DNA of 64,000 bases from Allacma fusca. Lineage: Eukaryota > Arthropoda > Collembola > Symphypleona > Sminthuridae. A program made the translations under genes and the position numbers. The DNA lies in the NCBI GenBank assembly GCA_947179485.1, contig OX359250.1, positions 13,808,539 through 13,872,538 on the forward strand, read 5' to 3'. Positions 10,842 through 22,436 of the stretch are shown in pieces. Position 1 is the first letter of the stretch. Each line of letters opens with the position of its first letter. The notes beneath the pieces are model-generated. The model was not told the origin of the DNA. It ran no database searches and worked only from the letters and a program-made list of their open reading frames with translations.

Positions 10842-13800
10842 TTATGACTTAAGAATCTTGCGAACCCTGGTCATTTTTGTCTTGTGAGTAATAAATGGAT
10901 TAAATAAATCTTGAGGGCATTTGCTTTGCTCGAAATGTAGCGATGGTTTCTTATCCACCTGGTGCCTTGGAAATGTAGGAAGGTTTCTGACTAACATTGC
11001 GGGCTTGCCTTTGGAAAATCCGTTGGCTAGGTTCCGGTAGTCCCCCATTCGTTGCTTCATGAAGTTAGTTACATCCACTTTATTTTCATTAGCATAAGTA
11101 ATGACTTTAGAACGCTTGGGAAGGGTGCTTATCATCTCTTCCAGGGTTTCGCTCAGGGTCATAATACATTCATCCAGACGGTCAGAGTCGATTACTTGAG
11201 CGAAGAAACCAGGATTGTCTTGATGGAATTTTGCGTACTTTTCCCGCTCATTCAGAATACAGGTTTGAGTGGTTTCGCGATGTCTTCTACTTGTGTGCTC
11301 ATGATGGGTTTGTATTTCCGTTTCAGACTCCGGACTTGAAGGTTCTTCTTCTTCCTCCTCCTCTTCGATGGGGGTCCTGCAACAGCCACTGCAGGAGTTC
11401 TGTGATGGTGGGGGTGGGGCACTCTGGGGGTACTCAGTTTCGAATTCCCCAGAAATTTCGAGGTCGGACAACTGCTGGATTTCTAATGTATTTCGGGATC
11501 TTCCGTTGTAGAAACGGATAGATGATTCCCTTGAAATTCGGGGATTTGATCTGCAGTGATCCTCAAACAAACCTTCCATATCATCATTGAATTCCCCATA
11601 CCACACTGAGTCTTGTTCATTTCTAAGGGATGTACTCGAAATGGACGAACAGCTGGAGTCCAGGAAGCTCTTGCGGAAAGTCCCTTGGTAAAATGTACCA
11701 CGCTCAACGTCACTGACACTGCATATTGGATGTTGGTTACCTTCACAGCAGACCATGTGGGGACCAAAGGCATAGTTTGGATTTACCACGGTAGAGCAAG
11801 ACGGAGCTGTTTTTGGAAGAGCGTTGGTCGAAATAGAAAGGGATGTCTCGTTTTGTGTTGAGGGGAAAATCCCTTTAGAGAGAACATTGGAGGGATGACC
11901 TTCGAGCTGGTCCTCTCGAGGATCATGCAGGAACGTGACAGGTCGTGAAGTCAAAGAAGGTTTGGATTCTTTAGGGACGTCTGGGGTGTCCGGCGCTTGG
12001 TCGCCTTCTGCAGCTGTTATTTCTGATTCACTTCTCTCTTTCTCAACTGTGCAGTAAAAAAAATGTCACAATTTAGTTTTTTACTTCACACAATTGGAAG
12101 GAAAGGAGCGCCGGGCTAAATATTTTTATCTGAATCTTTCATATTCATACAATTGTAAGTGCGGTCACACTTTGAGTAAATTACCTACAACTTTTCCCTG
12201 GACATTTGCACAAACAAACCTTGAAGATTTATTTTGTAGAATGTGACCACTTTTTTCCTGAATATCTTTCATGAACACCAGTTCAAAATCGCCAGCCTTC
12301 GCCGTTTTTACATCTTCTAGCTTGGGAGGTTTAAGACAAGTTTCAAAGAATTTTTGGGATTTAATACCCTTGTTAGCATTAGTACCCAGTCGGTTAATTA
12401 GCATACAGTAAGCTTGTTCCGTCGATTTAAGATCTTGCATCTGCAGTTCTGTGAGGGCTTGCTTCCAATCAATATTTTGGTCCAAGCCAAATGTAAGCGT
12501 TGAAAATTCTTCAAAGACCTTTTCCCTGTCAGATACCTCCATTAAAAGGCTTGCTATTCTTCGTAGTTTCTGAAGTTGACGAACTGTTGAGAATTCAGGA
12601 TTACCCTACGGTGGAGAAAGAACATGGAAAGGAAATGTAAGACATTGATTTAAAACATTATTTATTTATTTTTACTTGTGGATGATCCTGTAATTACTGT
12701 ATACTTTCTTATATGTTATACTTACCTTAGGTTCCGTTAAAAACTGAGATATTTTAGGCTCAGTACATTCATTCTCATTTTCAGCGGATGTACTTGGCAC
12801 AATTTCTGATTGCTGAACGCTTGGAAATATTTTTTCTGTGTCAGATGCTTTTGCTGATATAGCGGATTGCTTTGGTGTAGTTGTTGAAGTGGAAAGAACA
12901 CATTCAGATTCACGATCCTCGGCTCTTGAATCTGTAGCTGCAGAAATTACATCTCCAGGATTTTCTTCAACTTGTGATGGAGCAAGTGTGTCTACAGTTG
13001 AGCTTGGGGGCAGGTTTTGAGAGGTTTTGAAGAAAACGCTGCTCTGTAAAATGTACGATATGATTTGAATGCTGATTTTATTATAGCTCAACATTTATTT
13101 CATGCGAATTGAAAGATTGTTTCTCAATGAGCCAACTTACTTTCAATTTTACTTCCGGGGATACATTATCTAAAATGTCGGATATTCAATATTATAGATA
13201 GTTCTAGTTTTGTAACTACTTCATTCAGCATTCAACTGTCATTGAATTATTCCAAATATACATTTCAAATCGCGTCAATATAAACTAACCCTCTAGCTCG
13301 TCGTCTTTATTCTTCAGGCACGTATGTCCTAAGTATGGGCCTGATTCCAAACTGGGAGTTTTTGAGCCTGGTTCGTCTAAGTCATAATGTGTTTCTGCGG
13401 ATAATAAGGGATACTTCTGATTGTAATAGGCAAAACCTTCATTGTATTTATGATTACTTTTAGTAAAGTTAGAAATTCAAAGTACAATGAGGCACACTTT
13501 CTTTCTTAAAGCCAATCGTCTGCTTGCTCACCCTCAGTACATTTTCACTCCAATATGATGAACCGCTAAGGCCAATACCCGTCTCACTTGTCGGTTCACT
13601 AGGACGTTGGCTTTCGGTATCCGATTCCGGCAAAGTGGTTGAATTTATGGTCTCTTTTGGAATTTCTTTAATATTAATTTTTCCAGTTGGCATAAGTAGA
13701 ATGGCCTTTGTTCGAATATTCCACTGGCGGAGGGTGATTGCAATCCCAATGGGAACAGATGCCACCAATACGGCATTTCTTTCAGACGCCCGTGTAATCT

Positions 13801-16271
13801 AAAGTGTTTATCCATAAGATTTAAAGTAAAATGGATGGAAAACATTGGAAACATAATTAACATATTTACGAATACAGTGGTTATGTACCTGTGAAGTTGC
13901 GAATCCACATATTCGTCCCAAAATATGACTGTAAGCCAGAAATTCCCCCCGATTTTTCATGCGGATAAAACCATCAAAAGACACTGGAATATCTTTGGTC
14001 GTATTCGGTAATTCTAAGGTTGTCACTGTTGAGTGCACTCCTCTGTAAGAATTTAAATCAAGATCTAATTTGATGATGAATTAAATAAAACAATAAATAA
14101 ACAAATACTTTATACCCCAGCTGAATCCTTGTCTTGAACTTGTCCTTCAGAAGTGTGGACAACTTGAAGGAGTAACTCATGGGGGCGCCTACCAAAAGTA
14201 GTATCGGAGGTAGCGTCAGCTGGCTGTGAATGTTGTCGTCCAGAAGTTGTGTCATTGCTTGACAAGTTCTGTCCAGAAGTACGGCCATTCTGTTTTCGTA
14301 TGAGATTTTATGTAAACTCGGATTAAATGTGTTGGTTGCTTCGAGCTGCAAGAGAAATTGGAAAGATTTTAAAATGAGATTCTTTATTTCATTTGTATTT
14401 TCAAACGAGATATTACTGCAAGGTAATAGTCAAATAAAACTGACCGATTCCTGAGCAGTGACATGATTCCCATCGATTGCCCTCAACTGCGGTAAAGTAA
14501 ATATTAGCATTCGTCTCCACAAACCAATACTATTGAATGGATTTGGTTCCACAAATAGGGATGTGAGTTTCAAGAGGGATTTGAAGTGACGCAGTTCGTG
14601 TATATCCGAGATTTTGTTACCTGTAATCGATATTTTCATCGTATAAAATCATATAATTCCCAAAGGCTTTAATAAAAATGGTATGACAGGAACCTCACTT
14701 TGTAGCCAAAGTTCTTGTAAGTTCGTTAAATTATGCAGGGGGTCGAGTACCTCGATTTGATTCTGAGCCAAAGATAGGGCTCGGAGATTGCAACATTTAG
14801 TAAGGTCCATGATTACTTGAATTTTGTTATTATGCTGGAAGGGTTTTAAAATTTTAAACTGGAATGGACATGTCACGCATCATAACCAATATGGCTGACG
14901 AATTTTCAAAGAAAACATCTTACAAGAAATAACGCCATTAGATTTTTGCAGTCTAAATTCCGGATGTTGGAAATTTGATTGTGGGACAGGTCCAAAACTC
15001 TTAGACTCTTACATTGCTCAAATCCGTCAGCGATTTCGAGATTGTTGTCTAAAGTCGAGTTATTAATGAAATCAGCGTAAATTAGGAGCATTATAACACT
15101 ATAATTGAAATGAATGAGCAATAAAGTGGACATCGTCGGTGATGAGTCAAAATGGTTGACATACTTCTTCAGTAAAAGCAAAATAGTCAACTGTCCGACA
15201 AAAAAATATAAAGAAGCATCTGCGTTTTACTTTTTTTAGTTAAGCTGCGTGTACTGATGTAGATTGCATTTTGCTGTTAATCGAAAATACTTCTAGACAA
15301 TTTTGCCTCTTCACTTATGAAATCAAATCTCACGGGAAAGGTTAACTTCGGTGAGCGCCCATAATTTATCCAAATTTACTACTTTGAAAATTTTGTTCCG
15401 AGAAAAATTAACATGCTGAAGGGCAACAGGTGGACGGAAATCTCCAAAAATTTGAATATCATTCTTAGAAGCATTCACAGATTTTAAGTAGGGCATGGAT
15501 CCGAGGGCTTTAACATCTATTATAGTCAATGTAAGTAGACATTTTCAACATTTTAAAATCCTACAGTATTTTCTAAGATTCAGAAAACGAGAGGAGATTT
15601 TTAACCTTGAATGTAGTTACAAGATAAGTCTATCGATTTTAGTTCCGAAAAGCGTTCTGCCAAAGAAATATCAATGAGACCTTTGTCGCTTATATCGAGG
15701 TGGCTGAAGTTTATATCATAACCGTTCTGTGTTCGTCTGATAGTTTTTAATCCAGCCTGATATAAGATTCATTAACTAACTACTTCAACATTATAATTAT
15801 ATATTATTAGTTTTTAAGGATATTCTTGAAGTTAGGCAATCTATGAAAGTGTGGTACTTGGATTTCTTCCAGAGTTAGCGAATGCTCAACTTGAAAAGGG
15901 AACTTCGGAAGAGATGTTCCAGCTGACATAGTATCGGGCTGAACCGCATTCGAACGAAATCGGCGATTCCTACAATCCACAGGACTGAGTAAGTCATCAC
16001 TCGGAGCCCTTGCTGAGGGCACGGAGGAATTCGAACATGAAGGGTTTAAATTATCGTCTCGCAAATCATTAATAATGTAACCATCTTTTTCAAGGTAGAA
16101 CGGTACACTTGTATTGAGCTGTCGCAGATCCTTAGATCCAGTGTAACGGGGAAGTAAATCCCAATCATCACTAGACTTGGTTGTATTAGCGATGTTAACA
16201 CTTTTCTTGCTCCTTGTCGTAGCAGTGCCGGGCGATGATGGGATGAAGAAGGGATCCAGCGTATTTATCAT
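10842..16271 (-). CDS. LRGUK-like protein: leucine-rich repeats plus degenerate, split guanylate-kinase domain
   Basis: Fourteen exons on the minus strand: 16271-15858, 15756-15606, 15516-15334, 15048-14924, 14834-14699, 14620-14445, 14345-14116, 14042-13889, 13798-13532, 13416-13290, 13169-13141, 13043-12726, 12605-12185 and 12046-10842. Every junction is GT-AG and in phase, totalling 1311 residues. An N-terminal low-complexity region precedes LRRs (about 140-390; LRVLDLSHNQISNIRNL, LRALSLAQNQIEVLDPL) with an LRR cap ending LPQLRAIDG. A guanylate-kinase fold starts near 440 (PPILLLVGAP) and continues with GEFLAYSHILGRICG and ASVPIGIAITLRQW. Its last helix (YAKFHQDNPGFFAQVIDSDR) appears only near residue 1180, after about 600 mostly low-complexity residues. 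The P-loop lacks the GK[ST] lysine pattern, so catalysis is unlikely. LRGUK acts in sperm-tail and manchette assembly in mammals; the same role here is inference. Confidence 0.85.
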
Positions 16272-17140
16272 TGCAAACGAGTGTGCACACAGTGGAAACA
16301 AGTGTTTTAAGAAGAATGTAAAAGTTGAGTTATAACGTTGAAGATGCCTTTTGTGATATGATGTTATGATTTATATAGGCATTTATCTTTGCAAGTAAGT
16401 CACTGGCAGCTTAGGATTCGTATTCATATGGCAGTAAAGACAGCCAAAGTGAACGCCAGCGAAAGTGGAAAGTAACTTATAAATTTTAATAAAATTTTTA
16501 AACTACGAAAATTACTTTTCTCAATAATAGTTTCACAAGTTACTATGCGCTTTTGGATGGCTACTCAGAAATTTATTGATACCTGCGACCTGAAATTTCC
16601 ATTTTGTCATATCATTCGTCATTCTCAATCAATTGCTTGAATATTGTATATGCACTATAAAAGCAACTATCCTGCGATGACCCAACCTTAAAAAATGATT
16701 TGTGGGAACTTCTGAGAGATGGAAGTACTCAAGGTTATTGGTTTAAAGTCAATTCGAGGGAAATGCAGTTCTGTGAGATTTCTTTTATTGGAATAGGCCC
16801 GATGGTTTCTTTGATATCTACAAAAACCAACATTTTGTCAAGGTCCACTTGGTTACCATTTATACAGCAATGCAGAAAAGTTCTTCTTTGGTTCTTATTA
16901 AGGGTCTTCCCCGCAAGCGATTTAATAAAATATAGTACAGTGGTCAGTCAAGAGTATACAGACTTATTTGTGAAGTTTAATACGAGGAACGCTGGAGCGT
17001 GGATACGTAAAAATGATGTTTGATTTCGAAAATAATTTCAGCTGCCTGTTTATTAAAAAAAATAATACAAAATAAAATATATTTGTATGAACGAAAACTA
17101 TGGTGGAAATTCTGCCAATACTCTTTTCATGAGCGAAGCG
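16272..17140. other. Upstream region of the LRGUK-like gene; no gene seen
   Basis: Presumed promoter and 5' UTR of the minus-strand LRGUK-like gene near 16272-16450. The 107-residue frame at 16700-17023 has no recognisable domain and is probably chance. Confidence 0.4.
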
Positions 17141-17149
17141 ATATACTAG

Positions 17150-17640
17150 GCTGGTTCGATCCGTTTCTAGTCGCGTGTTTTCCACACGAGCCCCCGCCCA
17201 GAGACAACGCAGAGACAAAATTTTGAAAAAAAAATTCAAAATTCTGAAAGTATGAAAAAACTCTATATGCACTCTTAGGGTCACAATGGTTCAAGAATAA
17301 CGTCTCCTACCGCAATTTTTTCTAAATTTCCAAATTTGGTAAAAATTTCTACCAAAATCTCACTGAACTGGGTCCTTTGGAGTCGCGTGATTCCAACGCG
17401 AGCCCTTCGCCCAGGGCCAACGCACTACGCATAGACATGGTATATACATGTTTGGAGAGCCCATGGCGTGTACATGTGCAGGCAAATTTCAGTTTTTCAA
17501 ATTTCACATTTTTGAAAAAAAAAATCAAGATTGTGAAAATATGCAAAAACTCTAAATGCACTCTTGGGGTCCCAATGGTTCAAGAATAACGTCTCCAGCC
17601 GCAATGTTTTCGAAATTTTTCTTACTGGGTGCCTGAATCA
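17150..17640. repeat. Diverged tandem duplication, unit about 220-300 bp
   Basis: Two copies in direct order, about 17150-17335 and 17365-17630. Both carry AGTCGCGTG..TTCCA..CGAGCCC..CGCCCAG, then a poly-A tract, then TTCAAGAATAACGTCTCC. Probably an old repeat family; type not identified. Confidence 0.6.
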
Positions 17641-17944
17641 GCTGTATTATATTTCGTAATACTTACGAGTTTTATGCTTACCAAACACAACCTCTAAATC
17701 TTATTCGGTTTACAAATATTTTTTAAATAAAAGAATTACACTTGACAACAATGTATTCTTTAAATTCAACTATTCGTTTTGACTTTTGTTCAACGAACTT
17801 CTACTTCCTCCATTATTTTCGCCTTACAATGGTATAGTATTGACTCGAATTTGATATTGTTGCTCACTACAATGATTTAACTTATACGACGTAGTTGGAA
17901 ATGTCAAACAGTGATCAGTTTCAAATAGTCAGCTACGATTAAGC

Positions 17945-18342
17945 CAGGGTTGAAAAAACCGGCTTTTATCTTTAAAGGCCAAGCCAGTGGCATGAAATGG
18001 TAACAACCGGTTTTTATTGGACAGTGGACTTATTTGGATAGTATTAATTATGGCCATTTTATACCAACCTATACAACAGGTCCGGGCCGGTTAGAACCGG
18101 ATTTTAACCAATAATAACCAGGCCATTTCTGACCACTTGGCAACCCTGTGTTCATGCATGCGCAATATTAGCCAAGCCGGTGGTACGTTTTGGTTAAAAC
18201 CGGTTTTTATTGGACAGTGGATTTATGTGGATAAATATTAATTACGACCATTTTATACCAACCCAAGCAATTGGACCAAGCCGGTAAGAACCGGATTTTA
18301 ACCAATAACGGCCAGGCCATTTCTTGCCACTTGCCAACCCTG
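17945..18342. mobile_element. hAT-type MITE with internal tandem duplication
   Basis: A 398-bp element ending in CAGGGTTG on both sides (inverted), flanked by a perfect 8-bp duplication GATTAAGC (17937-17944 and 18343-18350). Inside, a unit of about 190 bp is present twice (roughly 17995-18145 and 18185-18340), each with AACCGG motifs at both ends and a shared core (TTTTATTGGACAGTGGA). No coding capacity. Confidence 0.9.
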
Positions 18343-18712
18343 GATTAAGCGTATTAATTGTATTCGTAACGTACTCAAACAATGGAATTAACTAAGTAAC
18401 TAACAAGTAAACCTCGCCACATATCACATCACCTGTCCATGGGCACCCACTGTCGTTAGTGTGGGTGCTCACTACCATGGTGCAGTACTCTCAAATCACT
18501 CAAAAAGTTTGCATGTCTCGTTATCGAATGATTTATTACCCACGGCTCCTCCCGTAAAAAATTGACCCATCCATACGCGCGAAACTCGTATCGCAATGTT
18601 TTTCCATTGCGAGAGCAAAGGATTTCTAGATCAATAGATTTCTATCGCAATGGAAATACATTGCGATACGATTTTCGCGCGTATGGATGGGTCAATTTTT
18701 TACGGGAGGAGC

Positions 18713-21147
18713 CAGTGCTGGGCGTTTGTATCTGAGCTATGCTATTCTCCTCTATCGTTAAATTGCGAGCATCCGGCTTCTATTAATTCTATTCTACTTT
18801 CCAGAATTTTTCGTTTCCCTCTATTCTACTTCTACGCCTTTACTAATACTTTCTATTTTACTTCTACTTCTACATTTCCTGCCGTAGTGCTAACTATTCT
18901 ACTTCCAGTTCGAATGTAACAATAATGCTACCTATCGCTACTTCTACTAAGTTCAAAGTAATGCTTAATTCCCGGATTCTAAAATGTATTTAAAGTACAA
19001 ATCAAAGCTTTTCGTTCGTTTGGACTGTACACGAAAGTACAGCGTATTATATTTCATTACCTTAGTTCTTGCATTCACAGGATGGCAGTTTAAATGCTTT
19101 CAACATTGTTACCTGGTTTATAATGATACGTTATAGTATGCATGTATGAATTTATACGTATATGCTATGCTACTTCTCCTTCTACCATCGGCCAGTGCTC
19201 GGACTGGGTACGGGTAATACTCGGGTAAATGGGTATGGGTACAGGTATGGGTACTACCCGGGTACAGAAGTTGCGTACTCGCAAGTACGCGGGTACTACC
19301 CGGGTACTCTTGATTTTAGGCAATAAAGTGGGTACAGGTACGGGAATGGGTACTCACTCAGTGGCAATCGGGTAGTACCCAATGGGTACGGGTATCGCTA
19401 TGTAAAATACCTGTACCCGAGTATTTTTGGGTACTTCAAGGATTCCTGATGGGATGGATTACTATGGCTAACAATAAGACCTACCAACCGTGGAGTTGCT
19501 TATTTCTTAGTATACAGATACTTGCGTTAGTGACAGAGCCAAGTGGCTTCGTCTCATTTATGATTACGTGGTAGTTGCAATCTAACGCTTCTAATAATTC
19601 ATCCAAGGAATCTAATAAAGAAATAGAGCGTAGAGTCAGTGAACTCATGTGTTTATCGACTTAAATAGTGAAGCTCATCAACGAAGAATTTCAAGGGGGA
19701 GGTTCTTGGGATTCAATTTAATTAGCTTCATTGGGAGCGTAACATTACAATTATTTGAAGACGTATTACGAGATAAGATCGGAATAAATATACATTTATT
19801 AGCAGACCCATTTCTTAACGTTACAAGTACCCAGGGTTGCCCAAATGAAAACGCCAAGGCATTTTATGCAGGCAATTTGAGCATTGTCAATTCTGGGTAT
19901 TTATGACACTTTGAGTATTTATTGAGGTGAATATTTACAACATTTTAGAATGAAAAATATCATTCCTTGTACGCAATATTATATTTCAGTCCCATTGATT
20001 AATCTTGATAATTTTGTTGTTAAAAGAACTTGACAGACATCTGAACTTGACGTTCAAAACTTCCATGGGGTTGCATTTTAGTCCTATTTTGCCTGCATTT
20101 TTCGAAAATCTCCGTCTCGGGCTTCATAAATGTGAGAGACAGTTTACGAATATTTGTTTTATAAAGCTGTAATATAAAATGAATATTCAATATTGCCTCC
20201 CACATTTATTTCCTGAAACCGCAATATTTGACTTAGAAAAATTATGATCAACTCAATTTTTCCGTATAATATTTTCTATACACAGTGTTCGATTAGCCGT
20301 AAACGATTAGCAGGGGAAAAAAATTGTTTCTTGTTCTCCAAGTTGAAAAGCAAGTTATGAAGAGTTTAGTATTAAAGAATCCGTCCCAATTCCAATTAGC
20401 GAGAACACATTTCATTTCATTCAGCAAGTTATTATTTTGGGGTAGTAGGATTTGAATTTCGTCAGTGTTTATTAAAAAAATCCTAAAATGCCTTAAATAA
20501 TTTTTTCAAAAAATTCAAATAGGATGTCTTTAACTCCTGGGGAAAATTCCCAAAATCCCGGACACTTTTAATGGAGGTCGAAAAATTGTCAAATTAAAAT
20601 TTTTCAGCTGGGCAGGCTAATGTCGCTGGGGATTTTAAATCGGCCAAACTTCCAGTACCCGAGTAATACCCGGGTACACACAATAGATACTCGGGTACGG
20701 GTACAGGTTTTGAGTACATTACGGGTACGGGTAAATTGTGGGTACAGGTACTACATTGTACTTTCAGGTACGGGTACGGGTACTGAAATAATAACCCGGG
20801 TACTCGTGTCTGGGTACGGGTATAGGTACAGCATTTTGTAGTACCCAAATTCGGGTACGGGTATGGGTACGGGTACACGGTTTCTGTACCCAGTCCGAGC
20901 ACTGCCATCGGCTCTTGTATTGCCCGTCTATTCTATTTCTAATTCTACCACAGGATGCTAAATACTGAGCTAAATACTGCTACTCTAATTGCTTAATTCA
21001 AAATTCGACTTCTATTTACTTCTACTTCTACTCGATGGATAGTAGCGTTACCTCTATTCTATTTCTACTCTTTTTGGCTCATTTATTTTGACTTCTACTC
21101 TATTTTCCTCTACTTCTATTGTCGGTAGAGTACAAGGCCCAGCACTG
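18713..21147. mobile_element. hAT-type element A inserted in the foldback MITE
   Basis: Ends are inverted CAGTGCTGGGC, flanked by a perfect 8-bp duplication GGAGGAGC (18705-18712 and 21148-21155). About 200-300 bp next to each end is rich in CTATTCTACTTCTAC-type motifs in the same orientation on both sides. No transposase. Its sequence is interrupted by element B at 19193-20904, so its own length is about 715 bp after removing B and one duplication. Confidence 0.92.
19193..20904. mobile_element. hAT-type element B nested in element A, with GGGTAC arrays
   Basis: Ends are a perfect 19-bp inverted repeat, CAGTGCTCGGACTGGGTAC, flanked by an exact 8-bp duplication CCATCGGC (19185-19192 and 20905-20912). 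Subterminal blocks at about 19205-19445 and 20650-20895 are dense arrays of GGGTAC / GTACCC, likely transposase-binding repeats by analogy with other hAT elements. The 1.2-kb middle has only short open frames (85 residues at 19649-19906), so the element is non-autonomous. It is the youngest insertion of the nest. Confidence 0.93.
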
Positions 21148-22436
21148 GGAGGAGCCGTGGGTAATAAATCATTCGATAACGAGACATGCAAACTTTTTGA
21201 GTGATTTGAGAGTAGATCAACAGATTTCTATCGCAATGGAAATACATTGCGATACGATTTTCGCGCGTATGGATGGGTCAATTTTTTACGGGAGGAGCCG
21301 TGGGTAATAAATCATTCGATAACGAGACATGCAAACTTTTTGAGTGATTTGAGAGTATACATTTTGGTCTGCGCAAGTCGTAGGTCTTTGGCTCTTCGTG
21401 ATCATCCTATGTCGTTAGTGTGAGTGCTCACCACCGTGGCGCATACATCGTGGCGCAGCATATATTGCAATACTCAACATAGGGTGCTCTGAAGACTTGC
21501 GCAGAGCAAGGGTGCTCACGAGGAGGAATTTTGGAGGAATCAAGGAAGATATTTCAGCGGTGGGACAACAGTTATCGTCTTAAGACAAGTTCCATACTTG
21601 ATGGGGAACCTTCAAGAAAAATGTTATGGAATGGACGTAGATCATGAGAGATCTCGTCATCATAATACAGCTATTACTCATTTGATATTTAATCAACGCA
21701 TTTGCTTTCTGTCTACTCCGGAACTTCCGAAAAAGTGTGGGGGGACAAAACGTTTAATTAATTTTAGTTACTTTGCTAGTGCATAATATATAAACGTGCG
21801 TAGGTATGTACTTATAAGGTAACATTTTATTTAAGGTTATCTAGCTCATACGTGCATGGTCTGTTCCATCGGTTGGACCAGATTAATTGGACCAAATTTT
21901 ATGGTGGTGAATTATTTTGAAGCAAATGTTTCACTAAGCAATGTATATTTTACTGAAATCAATATTAATATAAATGATATGAACTCTTTTGGTTGACGTT
22001 TTCTTAAACTGTTATCCGTTTCAGTATTATCAGACCACTAAAGCTTTAAGTTTATGATTTGGTCCGACCAAATTATCTGGTATGATTTCTATCCAGGAAT
22101 GGTATAAACTGTCTGTTCCGACATTTTGGAACAGATTTATTGACCTGGTATAACTTTGGATAGGATCATTTCAATATGTTCAAACTTTTGATCCAGATCA
22201 AAATTTTTGGTCGGGACCTGGACCAGTGCTGCACTCCAGTCAAGTAAATTCCAGACTTGACCATGAAAGTCAAGTATTTTTTCCCACGATCTTGAACCAT
22301 GGCGACTCATGTTCAGGTAATTACTTGAAATTTCATGGTCAAGTAATCAAGTTCTTTTTGCGTCACTTGAACGTGATCATGTACAACCAAAACTATACTT
22401 GACTTGACCATGACTTGAATCTAACATATATTATAT

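Larger units (their letters stand above)
18488..21355. mobile_element. Foldback MITE (TA target), host of two nested hAT elements
   Basis: Outer layer of a three-level nest. Flanking TA dinucleotides are at 18486-18487 and 21356-21357. Left arm 18488-18712 folds on itself: a segment beginning CTCTCAAATCACTC and continuing through CGGCTCCTCCCG and CCATCCATACGCGCG returns in reverse order. The right part (21156-21355) contains the matching arm plus an extra half copy joined at 21212/21213. Without the insertions the element is about 430 bp. No coding capacity. The TA target suggests Tc1/mariner-type mobilisation. Confidence 0.8.

Noticed and set aside
13469..13908. Overlapping alternative frames in the guanylate-kinase region
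   Set aside because: Only the frame that joins in phase with neighbouring exons matches the guanylate-kinase family.
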